64,000 nt of DNA from Streptomyces asoensis (GCF_013085465.1 NZ_CP049838.1:9176001-9240000), one strand, 5' to 3'. Counted from the first letter of the stretch, positions 54,704-63,888 are shown. Notes: generated from the sequence alone by a model not told the origin. Translations and numbers: made by a program.

Positions 54704-55268
54704 CCGTCTGCCGAAGCTCCCCACCTCGCATCTGGTCCGTGACCTCGCGACCATGGACCAGGCCCTGTACGAGACGGTCAGTGTGACCAGAACGCCCACC
54801 CTGGACAGCGCGCTGCGCCGGCTGTCCGCGGCCGCCGACCACTCCAAGCTGTCCTTCGCGGTCGCCGCCGCGCTCGCCCTGCGCGGCGGCCGCCCGCGTC
54901 GCGCCGCGGCGCTCGGTGTCGCGGCCATCGGCGTCGCCTCGGCGACCGCGAACCTGCTGGGCAAGCAGCTCGTACGCCGCCCGCGACCGCACCGCGCCGA
55001 GGACTCGCCGTTCCCGGGGCGGCACGTGCCGATGCCGCACTCGGCGTCCTTCCCGTCCGGGCACACCGCCTCGGCCGTCGCCTTCGCGGCCGCGGTCGGT
55101 CCGACCCTGCCGGTCTCCGCGGTGCCGCTGGGCCTGCTCGCCTGCGCGGTGGGCTACTCGCGGGTCCACACCGGGGTGCACTACCCGGGCGATGTCGTGG
55201 CCGGAGCGCTGCTGGGCACGGGCTCGGCGGCGCTGGTCCTGGCGCTCACCGCCCGTAAGGACGCCTGA
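54696..55268 (+). CDS. PAP2-family lipid phosphatase
   Basis: A 190-aa membrane protein with the three PAP2 motifs: KQLVRRPRP, the PSGH of SASFPSGHTASAV, and SRVHTGVHYPGDVVAG. Hydrophobic segments surround them. It should remove phosphate from phosphatidic acid, undecaprenyl pyrophosphate or a related lipid. The start codon lies inside the end of the diacylglycerol-kinase-like gene, so the two are translationally coupled and may act on the same lipid in opposite directions. Confidence 0.92.
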   Translation: MSDRLPKLPTSHLVRDLATMDQALYETVSVTRTPTLDSALRRLSAAADHSKLSFAVAAALALRGGRPRRAAALGVAAIGVASATANLLGKQLVRRPRPHRAEDSPFPGRHVPMPHSASFPSGHTASAVAFAAAVGPTLPVSAVPLGLLACAVGYSRVHTGVHYPGDVVAGALLGTGSAALVLALTARKDA

Positions 55269-55292
55269 GAGAGCCGGGAGGCCCGAGCGGGC

Positions 55293-55970
55293 CTACTGCC
55301 TGCCGCAGTGGAGGAAGAGGTGGGGCTCCGGCACGGCCTCGGGATGGTCGGGGGTGAACAGCACGTTCTCCTCGGCCAGCACGGTCAGACCGGCCCCGGT
55401 GACCACGTCGACGAGATCCTCGCCGGCGAAGCTGGTCACCCGCACGGGCTGCCCCATGAACACGGCGTCGACCCCCACCACGTCCAGCGGCACGGTGGCG
55501 AGCGCGAGACTGCCTCCCGGCCGGAGCGCCCGGGCCAGCCGCCCGATCAGCTCGGACTGCTGCGCCCGGTCCAGCTGAAGCAGCGAGAAGTACACGCAGA
55601 CCGCGTCCAACGAGCTTTCTTCCAGCGGAAGTTCACGTGCGTCGAGACACCGGAACTCCGCGTCGGGCACCTGCCGGGCGGCCAGCTCCACCATGACGGG
55701 GGAGACGTCGATGCCCAGCACGTGGTGGCCCGCCCGGACGAGGGTCTCGGCCGTCGGCCGCCCCGTCCCGCTGCCGACGTCCAGCACCCGACCGCCCGGG
55801 GCGAGCCGCCCCAGCAGCCACTCCAGGGATCTGCGGTGCGCATCCGAGTGCGCGAACGCCTTCTCGTACACGGGCCCCAGCGCGTCGAACACCCGCGCCG
55901 CACGCTGCCCGCCGTCCTCGCCGACCAAGCCGGTTCCCTTCGTGGTGGTGTGTGATTCCCGCGCCGTCAT
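55293..55970 (-). CDS. SAM-dependent methyltransferase (class I)
   Basis: A 225-aa single-domain enzyme. Motif I is VLDVGSGTGRPTAETLV, with the acidic ribose ligand in HVLGIDVSPVMVELA, and ALRPGGSLALATVP forms the post-motif strand. The substrate is unknown; the layout is the UbiE/generic small-molecule type. It converges with the PAP2 gene and is divergent from the small cysteine protein. Confidence 0.9.
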   Translation of the reverse strand: MTARESHTTTKGTGLVGEDGGQRAARVFDALGPVYEKAFAHSDAHRRSLEWLLGRLAPGGRVLDVGSGTGRPTAETLVRAGHHVLGIDVSPVMVELAARQVPDAEFRCLDARELPLEESSLDAVCVYFSLLQLDRAQQSELIGRLARALRPGGSLALATVPLDVVGVDAVFMGQPVRVTSFAGEDLVDVVTGAGLTVLAEENVLFTPDHPEAVPEPHLFLHCGRQ

Positions 55971-56052
55971 GGTGCCCCGGCCGGGGCCTCCTCTTCTCGG
56001 AAACGGCCGGAATCGTATTTTCCGCTACCGTAAGTAACATGATGCAATCCTC

Positions 56053-56081
56053 TTGACGCGGGCCCTACTGGTGAGTAGCTA
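56053..56081 (+). promoter_or_regulatory. Housekeeping-type promoter of the small cysteine protein
   Basis: TTGACG and TAGCTA are separated by exactly 17 bases, a good match to the Streptomyces HrdB consensus, and lie about 40 bp before the start codon at 56120. Confidence 0.6.
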
Positions 56082-56095
56082 AGGCCCCCGGGTAA

Positions 56096-56293
<198 letters not shown>

Positions 56294-56303
56294 GGGTGGC
56301 GGC

Positions 56304-57491
56304 TCACTTCGCCGACCTCGGCACGGTCACCGTCAGTTCCCGGATCTCGTAGCCGCCGATCTCGTCCTTGAACGACACCCGCGGCCTGCCGGTCATCCGG
56401 AGACCGTCCAGCGCGAAGAGCCGACTGAGCAGGACGTCCGCCTCCAGGACGGCGACAGCGGCGCCCGGACATCGGTGGGCGCCGTCGCCGAAGGCGAACC
56501 CCGCCGGCCCCGGCCCCAGGTCCCGCAACCGGCCGGGCCGCAGCAGGTCCGGGTCGCGGCCCACGACGTCCGGGTCCGCGTTGGCCTCGTCGACGAAGAC
56601 CGTGAGCAGCTCACCGGCGCCGATCGACGCCTCACCGACCCGCATCGGCGCGGTGGCCCGGCGGGACAGGCGTCCCACGACGGGCTCGAGCCGCAGGATC
56701 TCCCGGAGCAGATCCAGCCGCTCCGGCTCCTCGGCCGCGCGGTACCGGCCGAGCAGCTCCGGGTCGTCGAACAGATGCCAGGCGGCGACGCAGATGAACT
56801 CACGGGTGGTGACCATGCCCGCCGCCGCGTACGTCAGGCACTCACCGAGGATCTCCGCGCCCGAGCATCCCTCGGCCAACAGATGGGAGATCAGGTCGTC
56901 CCGCTCCCGCTTCTGGTGCGCACGGATCGCCGGGCGGACGTCGGCGAGATGGATGCGCAGCCAGTTCGTGTTCTGGCGCAGCAGCCAGTAGAGACCCCGG
57001 AGGCTGGTCAGCCCCGGCTGCCCGAACTCCTCGGGGAAGAAGCGCTCCAGCCTGGACTTCAGACCCGGGCGGCTGTGGGTGAGTCCGAGAATGTCGCTCA
57101 CCACCTCGACCGCCATGGTGAAGCCCAGGTCGGACAGCTGTGCCGTACCGGCGGCCCGGAGAGCCGCCGTCTGCTCCTCGGCGACCCGAGTCATCAGCTC
57201 GCGGTAGTGCTCGTCCACGTGCCGTGGCGTGAAGAACCGGGCGGTCTGCCGCCGCTGTTCGCGGTGTCCGGGACCGTCCTGGTAGAGCACGGGACGGCGG
57301 ATGCGCGCCGGCAGCTTCTCCACGGTCTCGATGCCGAGTCCGGCCTGCACCGTGTCCGTGGCGCGCAGCACCTCACGGGCGGCCGCGTACCCACGGACCT
57401 CCCAGGTGCCGTCCGCGCCACGGCGCACCGGGCAGTCCGGCCCGCCGCGCCCCCGCTCGACCTTCCGCACGCTCTCCCGCGCGTCCCCCAT
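56304..57491 (-). CDS. Cytochrome P450
   Basis: A 395-aa P450. The heme-binding motif is FAFGDGAHRCPGAAVA, with the axial Cys in RCPG. ExxR is EILR. The I-helix has AAAGMVTTRE, giving the oxygen-activating Ala-Gly and Thr. Length and motif spacing are those of soluble bacterial class I P450s, which need a ferredoxin and reductase; none lies next to it, though fprA is 18 kb to the left. The substrate is unknown. It follows the NlpC/P60 gene on the same strand with a 138-bp gap. Confidence 0.93.
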   Translation of the reverse strand: MGDARESVRKVERGRGGPDCPVRRGADGTWEVRGYAAAREVLRATDTVQAGLGIETVEKLPARIRRPVLYQDGPGHREQRRQTARFFTPRHVDEHYRELMTRVAEEQTAALRAAGTAQLSDLGFTMAVEVVSDILGLTHSRPGLKSRLERFFPEEFGQPGLTSLRGLYWLLRQNTNWLRIHLADVRPAIRAHQKRERDDLISHLLAEGCSGAEILGECLTYAAAGMVTTREFICVAAWHLFDDPELLGRYRAAEEPERLDLLREILRLEPVVGRLSRRATAPMRVGEASIGAGELLTVFVDEANADPDVVGRDPDLLRPGRLRDLGPGPAGFAFGDGAHRCPGAAVAVLEADVLLSRLFALDGLRMTGRPRVSFKDEIGGYEIRELTVTVPRSAK

Positions 57492-57629
57492 CGCGTCCCC
57501 ATTCGCCGCACCGGACGCCAGTGTCGCCGCGTCGGCCGCCCCCGCGATGCCCTATTACCGGCCACGCACGCACCGACAGGCACGCACGACGGGCGCACAC
57601 CCCTCCCGTCCGGCAGGGCGCGCCGGAAC

Positions 57630-59309
57630 TCAGGCGGGTCGGACGGCGCCGCGCAGGGCGCCCTCCCCGAACGGCAGGATCGCCTCCTCGCGGATGAACG
57701 TGCCCGGGCCCGGGGCGTGGATCATCATGCCGTTGCCCGTGCACAGGCCGGTGTGGCTGAGATCGTCGAAGAAGAAGACGAGGTCGCCGGGGCGGAGTTC
57801 GGCCAGGCTGATCCGGGTGAAGGCCTTCGCCTGGTCGATGGCGGAGCGCGGCAGCGTCACCCCGGCGGCCCGCCACGCGGCCTGCGTGAGGCTGGAGCAG
57901 TCGTAGGACTCAGGTCCCGTCGCCCCCCACAGGCTGGGTCGGCCGATCTGTGCCCGGGCGAAGGCGAGGGCCTTGTCCGCCTTCCCCAGGTAGGCCGTCC
58001 CGGTGGTGCTGACCGTGACATCGCTGGGTGCGACGGCCGGGGGGACCGCCTCGGGGAGCGGGGCGGCGGGGGCCGGGTAACCGGCACCGGCGGTCAGTAC
58101 GTCCGCCGCGGGGGCCTGATAGCTCGGCATGGGCGCGGAGGGTGCGAAGCCGGACTCCGGTGCGGAGAGCGGGAGTTCGGACGTCGGGTAGCCCGACGGC
58201 GGTGTGGTGAAGCCGAGTTCGGATGTCGGGTAGCCGGGCGCGGGCACGACCGGGGCGGCGACGCCGGGCGTCATGAAGCCGGACTCCGGTGCGGGCAGAC
58301 CGAGTTCGGGTATCGGATAGCCGGACGGCGGTGTGGTGACGCCGAGTTCCGAGGCCAGGTGGTCCGGCGCGGGTGCCGGAGAGGGCATGGGGAAGGCGGC
58401 TTCGGGTGTCATGAAGCCCGACACCGGTGCGGCGAAGCCGAGTTCACCGGTCGGGAGAAGCTCGTCCGTGCCGATCGGTGACGCCGTGCCGGGTGCGGCG
58501 ACGGGCGGCCGTCCCGCCCACGCGGCCGAGATCTCCGCGCGGAACGCCTGCTGTTCCGCCGTGTCCCAGGGCTGCTGGACCTGCTGCGACTCGGTCGGCT
58601 GCGTCCCGATCGTGGGCAGGACCGACGTGGGCAGGGCGGACGTGGGCAGGGAGGGGGTGGGGGCGGCCGGCGCGGGCAGGGACGGCATGGGCTGGGCGAG
58701 AGCGCGCGCCAGCACCTCCCGGGCCGTGGTGAGCTTCCGCCCGATCTGCTCCTTGGTGTTCTTGAGCGAGGTCTGCCGGTCCGCGGGAGCGGAGGCGGGG
58801 GGCGCGGCCTGGGCGGGGACGGCGGCCTGGGCGGGGACGGCGGGCAGCAGGGCCCTGGGCTCCTGGCGAGGCTCGGGTGCCGCGGGGAGAGCGGCGACGG
58901 CGCGCGCGGTCAGCTCCGGGACGCGCCGGGTGGCCGCTTCCAACTCCCGTACGACGGAGCTGTCGGCGGGCCGCTCCGGGCCGCTCGCCGGGCGCGCGGC
59001 CCGGGCCGGACGGGCGGGTTGGCGGTCGGCCGGCAGGACGGCGGGCGTCACCGGCCCGACCCTGCCGCGGGCCACGTCGAACCACTGCTTGGCCACCGCT
59101 TCGAGCGACGGATCGGCCGACCCGCGCCCGCTGTTGGCGACGGACGTGACCGTCCCGCGGGTCCGGCTCGACTGGGCGCGCGTGATGTTGTAGGAGCCCG
59201 TGTCGCTCTCGGCCCGGTCGTAGAGCGAGCTGACCCGCTGCTGGATCTCCGCCCGGCTCGGCTCATCGGTGTTGCTGCCCGGGGAGCGCGGGCTGCGATC
59301 CGTCGCCAT
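57630..59309 (-). CDS. NlpC/P60 cell-wall peptidase-like protein without signal peptide
   Basis: A 559-aa protein. The C-terminal 135 residues form an NlpC/P60 domain: catalytic Cys in ESYDCSSLTQAAW, His in DDLSHTGLCTGNG and the conserved PGDLVFFF. The N-terminus is hydrophilic (TDEPSRAEIQQRVSSLYDRA) and lacks a signal peptide. The long middle part is Pro/Ala/Gly-rich with short repeats such as PPSGYP and ESGFMTPG. Members of this family cleave gamma-D-Glu-diaminopimelate bonds in peptidoglycan, so a non-classical route to the wall, or another amide substrate, must be assumed. GGAAGGAG precedes the ATG at 59309; the frame is open for 26 codons further. Confidence 0.88.
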   Translation of the reverse strand: MATDRSPRSPGSNTDEPSRAEIQQRVSSLYDRAESDTGSYNITRAQSSRTRGTVTSVANSGRGSADPSLEAVAKQWFDVARGRVGPVTPAVLPADRQPARPARAARPASGPERPADSSVVRELEAATRRVPELTARAVAALPAAPEPRQEPRALLPAVPAQAAVPAQAAPPASAPADRQTSLKNTKEQIGRKLTTAREVLARALAQPMPSLPAPAAPTPSLPTSALPTSVLPTIGTQPTESQQVQQPWDTAEQQAFRAEISAAWAGRPPVAAPGTASPIGTDELLPTGELGFAAPVSGFMTPEAAFPMPSPAPAPDHLASELGVTTPPSGYPIPELGLPAPESGFMTPGVAAPVVPAPGYPTSELGFTTPPSGYPTSELPLSAPESGFAPSAPMPSYQAPAADVLTAGAGYPAPAAPLPEAVPPAVAPSDVTVSTTGTAYLGKADKALAFARAQIGRPSLWGATGPESYDCSSLTQAAWRAAGVTLPRSAIDQAKAFTRISLAELRPGDLVFFFDDLSHTGLCTGNGMMIHAPGPGTFIREEAILPFGEGALRGAVRPA

Positions 59310-59548
59310 GGAAGACGTACTCCTTCCGTCCTCCGCCTGCCTGTCGGCGGCGGAATCCGGGCGACCCTTGTTGCCAGGTGCCCCCAAGCCCCCTGCCCTG
59401 ACGGGCAGTCGTACGGCCTGGCGTCAACTTAACCAACTTGTGTGGCTGGCGTGAAGATTGAAGTGCCAAATGTCCGATACGTATTCGTGACCTTCGTCTC
59501 TCGTGGCCGCCACCAGGTTTGCTCGCTGCACGGACCGTCGCGGACCGG

Positions 59549-59923
59549 TCACGAACGGGGGTCGGCCGCCTCGGTCGCCGGGTGCCGGACGCGGCCCGCG
59601 TCGTCCTGGGCCAGCAGGGAGAGCAGGGCCGCCACGCTCAGCCCCGCCTCGGCGGGGTGACGCAGCACCTTGCCGGGTTCGACCCGGTAGGTGTTGCCGC
59701 GCCCTTCCCTCGTGTGGGACAGATAGCCGTCCTGTTCCAGGTCCGCGATGATCTTCTGGACGGCTCGTTCGGTGAGCCGGCAGTGTGCGGCGAGGTCCCG
59801 GATGCGGGCGCTGTGATTGTCGGCGATGGCAGCCAACACGCGGGCGTGGTTGGTGAGAAACGTCCAACCGTTGTGTGACTCGGGCACTCCATCCATGGGG
59901 CGATTGTACGGCTGGACATTCAC
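59549..59923 (-). CDS. Winged-helix (MarR-like) regulator
   Basis: A 124-aa protein. The helix-turn-helix and wing are clear: HARVLAAIADNHSARIRDLA, AHCRLTERAVQKIIADLEQD and GYLSHTREGRGNTYRVEPG. This matches small transcription regulators of Streptomyces that begin GWTFLTNHARVL. The ATG at 59896 is a shorter alternative start. It is divergent from the STAS-ANTAR gene, with only about 100 bp between starts, so it may regulate that gene. Confidence 0.85.
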   Translation of the reverse strand: MNVQPYNRPMDGVPESHNGWTFLTNHARVLAAIADNHSARIRDLAAHCRLTERAVQKIIADLEQDGYLSHTREGRGNTYRVEPGKVLRHPAEAGLSVAALLSLLAQDDAGRVRHPATEAADPRS

Positions 59924-60021
59924 GTATACAAAGGCCGGAACTTTATTTCGTGTATTGGTTGACGTGTGACGGGCTGCGGGTGAATCTGGAGGTGAACAGT
60001 GGACTGACCGGGGAGGCGGTC

Positions 60022-60789
60022 ATGTCGGACCCAGCTCGTGGCGCGAAGGCCGGAGGCGATGCCTCCATCGGCGCGGAAGTGAGCGGTGCGCGTCCCGTTC
60101 GCCCGGGCCCCGCACCCCGGATCGGCGTCCGTCCCGACGGCGACCGTGTCGTCGTGGAGATACGGGGCGAACTCGACCTCGACTCGGCCGACCGGCTGGC
60201 ACAGGCCCTGCGTGCGGCGCTCGGTGTCTCGGTGGGCGGCGTGGACCTGGAACTCGGCGGCGTCGAGTTCTGCGACTGTTCCGCACTCAACGTCCTGATC
60301 GCCCTGCACGAGCAGAGCCTGAAGCAGGGGAAGACGGTCGCCCTGCGCACGGTCGGCCCCGCGGTCGAACGGCTGCTGACCCTCACCGGCACCCGGATGC
60401 TGTTCGACGCCCCACGTTCCCACGCCCCCAGCCCCGAAGGCGCCGGGAGGGCCCGCGAGGGCGAGGCGGACGGTGGTGACGCGCACGCCGAAGCCCCGGA
60501 CCGCAGCGCCCTGGAGGACCTGCGCATCGAGGTCGTCCAGCTGCGGCGCGCCATGCAGACCCGTCCGGTGATCGATCTGGCCCGCGGCATCCTCATGGCG
60601 TCCTTCGGGCTGAGCGTCGAGGAGGCCTGGCGGGTCCTGGTCCTGGCCTCCCAGAACACCAACACCAAGCTGTACCACCTCGCCCGCGACCTGGTCGCCG
60701 CGGTAATGGGCGAACCGCCAGTGGACGCCGTACAGGAGCAGGTGGCCGCGGCGGTGGCCAAGGTCAGGTCGGAGGCCGCCTCGGCGTGA
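60022..60789 (+). CDS. STAS-ANTAR fusion protein
   Basis: A 255-aa protein. The first half is a STAS domain (VVVEIRGELDLDSADRLAQA; GVEFCDCSALNVLIALHEQ) like anti-anti-sigma factors. The last 90 residues form an ANTAR domain (PVIDLARGILMASFGLSVEE, AWRVLVLASQNTNTKLYHLA), which binds paired RNA hairpins and prevents transcription termination. The Ser of the DCS motif is a likely phosphorylation site for an anti-sigma-type kinase, so the protein could link a phosphorylation signal to RNA antitermination. GGGGAGG 7 nt upstream decides the ATG at 60022. Confidence 0.9.
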   Translation: MSDPARGAKAGGDASIGAEVSGARPVRPGPAPRIGVRPDGDRVVVEIRGELDLDSADRLAQALRAALGVSVGGVDLELGGVEFCDCSALNVLIALHEQSLKQGKTVALRTVGPAVERLLTLTGTRMLFDAPRSHAPSPEGAGRAREGEADGGDAHAEAPDRSALEDLRIEVVQLRRAMQTRPVIDLARGILMASFGLSVEEAWRVLVLASQNTNTKLYHLARDLVAAVMGEPPVDAVQEQVAAAVAKVRSEAASA

Positions 60790-61020
60790 CCGGACGACGC
60801 CACCGAGCGGGCCGACCATGCGCCGGTCCCCTCCGTCTACCGGCTGCTGACCGCCGTCGTCCAACGGTGGCGAGCTCAAGCGGTCAGCGCAGCGCCGCCG
60901 TTCAGGAGGTCGGCGCGGACTTCTGCCCGTCCGTCACACGACAGAAGCGGGCTCTCGGTGAACCGTACGACTCTGCGCACTGCACAGGCGTATGCCGAGA
61001 GCCCGTTGCCTCTGTGTCGT

Positions 61021-61797
61021 CTACCGCGCAGTGGCGAAGTCCTGGGTCCAGTAGCCGCCGGGCTGTGCCAGTCCGACGCCGATTTCCTTGAACGCACAGT
61101 TGAGGATGTTCGCCTTGTGGCCGGGGCTGGACATCCAGCCCGCCATGACCTGCTCGGGTGTGGCGTAACCGTAGGCGACGTTCTCGCCGTAGGTGCTCCA
61201 GTCGTAGCCGGCACGCGTGATCCGGTCGCCGGGGGAAGACCCGTCGGACCCGGTGTGCGACATGTTCTGGTGAGCGGCCATGTCCTTGCTGTGTGCCTGT
61301 GCGGCCTTGGTCAGGACCGCGTTCAGCCTCAAGGCCGAGCAACCGACCTTGCTGCGCTCGGCGTTGACGAGTTGCACGATGCGAGCGCTGGTTCCGGACG
61401 CTGGGGCGGCGGCGTTCGAAGTGCTGGGCGGCGTCGGGGTCGCGGCGGGGGAGGGGGTGGTCTTCGGGGTGTTCGAAGGTGAGGTGGTCTTGGGCTTCGG
61501 CGTGCTGGCGCTCGGAGCGCTCGCGGAGGCGGTCGGCGTCTGCGATGCCGCCGGCCTCGGCTCGCTGTGCTCGGTGCCGCCCAAGTCGCGGCCCCGGTCG
61601 ACGCGCCCGGCTCGATGCCCGGCGGCGTCGCTCCACCAATCCCCGGATCTGTTCTCCTCGGCGCTGTAGAGAGGATGTTTTCCGCTGTCCCGCCAGTCGG
61701 TACAGGCCAGTGCGACGGATGGCACACCCACGGTGCCGATGGTGACGGCAGCGATGACTATTCGCCGGTAATGATGCTTTTTACGATGCTTACCCAT
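61021..61797 (-). CDS. Secreted CAP-domain (SCP/PR-1) protein
   Basis: A 258-aa exported protein. A basic N-terminus (KHRKKHHYRR) leads into the signal peptide IVIAAVTIGTVGVPSVALA. A charged part and a Thr/Pro/Ser-rich linker follow. The C-terminal CAP domain (residues 140-258) has ERSKVGCSALRLNAVLTKAA, HSKDMAAHQNMSHTGSDG, YGENVAYGY and SSPGHKANIL. CAP proteins are common in actinomycete cell walls and secretomes; the activity is not established. The ATG at 61797 gives the usual start; one at 61809 is an alternative. Confidence 0.92.
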   Translation of the reverse strand: MGKHRKKHHYRRIVIAAVTIGTVGVPSVALACTDWRDSGKHPLYSAEENRSGDWWSDAAGHRAGRVDRGRDLGGTEHSEPRPAASQTPTASASAPSASTPKPKTTSPSNTPKTTPSPAATPTPPSTSNAAAPASGTSARIVQLVNAERSKVGCSALRLNAVLTKAAQAHSKDMAAHQNMSHTGSDGSSPGDRITRAGYDWSTYGENVAYGYATPEQVMAGWMSSPGHKANILNCAFKEIGVGLAQPGGYWTQDFATAR

Positions 61798-62424
61798 GTG
61801 TGACCCCACTCGGTATTCGCCGAGCGCCCCTGTCCGGTCGGCTGTGCCGGACTCGGCTCCTGAACTGCGGAGACGCCCTGCGGGTCGTCATTCTCAGGAC
61901 GGCTTCCGACAGAGGGCAATGGGCCCTCGTACTACGTCGCTTCGTAGAGCTGGCCGACCCTTGCCATAGGTGTGGAGGCGTGCTGGTCCGGGTCCCGCAC
62001 ATGCCGAGGATTTCTGTCGCTCCGTCAGAAGCGCTCCGCCCGCAGGTGCGGGAGGGAGGTGCCGAGCGGCCGGAATGCGTCAAAGCCCGGCGTGACGCAT
62101 GGGCATACCAAGTCGGACAAATCTTATTTGTCCTCTGGGTGGCATCTACTATTAGGGACGCTTAGTTCTCCTGGTCGGCGTGAGGGATGTCACGAAGTCT
62201 CGACTCTCGTTCCCGATTGGCACCCCTGCGTCGCCCGTCAGGTTGCTCAGGCGCAGGAACGCGGCGCGCTTGCTGAGCGCGGTCCCGCGGCCGTGCCCGG
62301 TGGGCGACCGCGTCGGACGTCTCGTCCAGCGTGCTGCGCAGCGACAGGCTGCTGGTGTCGTCGGCGGTGCGCGGGAGAGGCCGTGATCAGGCCTCGGCTC
62401 CCGTGCCTGGTCAGCCGCCGGGGC
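61798..62424. other. Intergenic region with an isolated palindrome
   Basis: About 630 bp without a gene I can support. Apart from the operator-like palindrome at 62115-62133, only fragmentary frames are present; the minus-strand part right of about 62170 may be the decayed end of the NB-ARC regulator. Confidence 0.45.
62115..62133. promoter_or_regulatory. Operator-like palindrome
   Basis: GGACAAAT, three bases, ATTTGTCC: a perfect, AT-rich 8-bp inverted repeat. It resembles the binding site of a dimeric repressor. No intact gene begins directly downstream on either strand; the nearest start is the CAP gene 320 bp to the left. Confidence 0.5.
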
Positions 62425-62640
62425 GGCGGCGCCTCCGGTGAGCAGCGCGAAGCGGTCCTTCAACCGGTCCACCATCTGTTCGACGCTGAGCGTCCGCAGC
62501 CGGAACGCTGTCAGCTCGATGGCCGGCGGCAGGCCGTCCAGGGCCGCGCACAGCCGGGTGACCGTGTCCCGGTCCGCGTCGGGTGATCCGGAACTCGGTC
62601 CGCATGGCGGAGGCCCGGTCCCGCGGAAGTTCGACCGGGT
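62425..62640 (-). pseudogene. Remnant of a LuxR/AfsR-type NB-ARC regulator
   Basis: One minus-strand frame gives [18 protein letters not shown], and after a shift the next gives [20 protein letters not shown] followed by [20 protein letters not shown] and RFALLTGG. Together these match the conserved middle of the NB-ARC ATPase in large LuxR-family regulators. P-loop, TPR and DNA-binding parts are all missing. Confidence 0.65.
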
Positions 62641-62765
62641 GATGCGAGCTGTCGCTCCGCGACTTCCGACTCGTGATCGGACGGGGTCCGCCGGTCCCGC
62701 TGTGGTCGAGTCGCCAGGAGGCTCCTGGCTCGAAGAGTGAGAGAAGGTCCAGGACGGACACCGCG

Positions 62766-62794
62766 ACAGGGCGGCCATCCAGGGGCCGCCCTGT
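62766..62794 (-). terminator. Hairpin downstream of the dehydrogenase gene
   Basis: ACAGGGCGGCC and its complement form a perfect 11-bp stem with a 7-base loop, about 105 bp after the stop of the dehydrogenase gene on the minus strand. Confidence 0.5.
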
Positions 62795-62898
62795 GTGTGG
62801 GGTCGCGGTCCTGGACCTGGTCCGGCACCCGAACGTCCCGAGAACCACCGGTTCGGAGAGCGAAGTCGACCGGGAGGTCCGGCCGTGCCGGCGAGCGG

Positions 62899-63888
62899 TC
62901 AGGGCAGCACGATGATCTTGCGGCCCTGACCGGCGGCGAACTGGTCCAGTGCCTGCGGGTACTCCGTCAGCGGCATCCGGTGGCTGATGAAGACCTGAGG
63001 ATCGAGCACCCCCGTGGCGAACAGTTCCGCCGCACGCTCGTAGCTGTGCAGCACAGCCATGGAGCCGGTGATGGTGATCTCCTGGTTGTAGATGCGGTAC
63101 GGGGAGATGGTGGCCGTCGTGGCGTAGTCGGAGACCCCGAACTGGAGGAACGTGCCGGCTTTGGCGACTCGATCGAGGCCGTCCTGGATGGCGGCGGCGT
63201 TGCCGGTCGCGTCGATCACCACGTCCCAGCCGGCCGGCCGCCCCAACTCGTCTGCCGAGAGCGCCGACTGGGAACACCCCAGCTTCTCAGCCGTCGCCAG
63301 TCGCTCCGGGTTGATGTCGACGACGTCGACCGAGGAGGCGCCGGTGCGCTTGGCCAGCTCCAGCATCATCAGGCCCATCGTCCCGCTGCCGTAGATCAGC
63401 ACGTGGGCGCCGAGCCGGCTGTTGAGCACGTCGTAGCCGCGTACGGCGCAGGACAGCGGCTCGATCAGCGCCGCGTCCTGGACATCGACGTGGTCCGGCA
63501 GCCGTACGCAGTTGGCGACGGGTGCCACGGCGTACTCGGCGGCGCCACCGGCCACGGTCACGCCGATCGCCTGCCACCGGTCACAGAGGTTGTTGCGTCC
63601 GACCCGGCAGTAGCGGCACTCGTTGCAGTACAGCGAGGGGTCCACAGCGACCCGGTCGCCGATCTTGAGTTCGGTGACCTTGCTGCCGAGGCCCACGACC
63701 TCCCCGGCGAACTCGTGGCCCGGCACGACCGGCAGGGTCGGTGCGAACTCCCCCTGGAGGATGTGCAGGTCGGTGCCGCACAGTCCGCAGGCCGCCACAT
63801 CGATCACGACTTCGCGCGGTCCGGGTGTGGGGTCGGGCACCGTGGTGACGGTGACCTTGCCGGGAGCTTCGATGAGGGCGGCTTTCAT
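62899..63888 (-). CDS. Zinc-dependent alcohol/polyol dehydrogenase
   Basis: A 329-aa medium-chain dehydrogenase. Catalytic zinc ligands appear in CGLCGTDLHI (Cys) and GHEFAGEVVG (His, Glu). The structural zinc site is the cysteine group CNECRYCRVGRNNLC. The nucleotide loop is IYGSGTMGLMMLELAKR, with an acidic residue (VVDIN) after the next strand that favours NAD over NADP. The family includes sorbitol, threonine and other sugar-alcohol dehydrogenases. The start overlaps the stop of a sugar ABC permease gene (ATGA), so it belongs to a carbohydrate uptake and oxidation operon. Confidence 0.92.
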   Translation of the reverse strand: MKAALIEAPGKVTVTTVPDPTPGPREVVIDVAACGLCGTDLHILQGEFAPTLPVVPGHEFAGEVVGLGSKVTELKIGDRVAVDPSLYCNECRYCRVGRNNLCDRWQAIGVTVAGGAAEYAVAPVANCVRLPDHVDVQDAALIEPLSCAVRGYDVLNSRLGAHVLIYGSGTMGLMMLELAKRTGASSVDVVDINPERLATAEKLGCSQSALSADELGRPAGWDVVIDATGNAAAIQDGLDRVAKAGTFLQFGVSDYATTATISPYRIYNQEITITGSMAVLHSYERAAELFATGVLDPQVFISHRMPLTEYPQALDQFAAGQGRKIIVLP

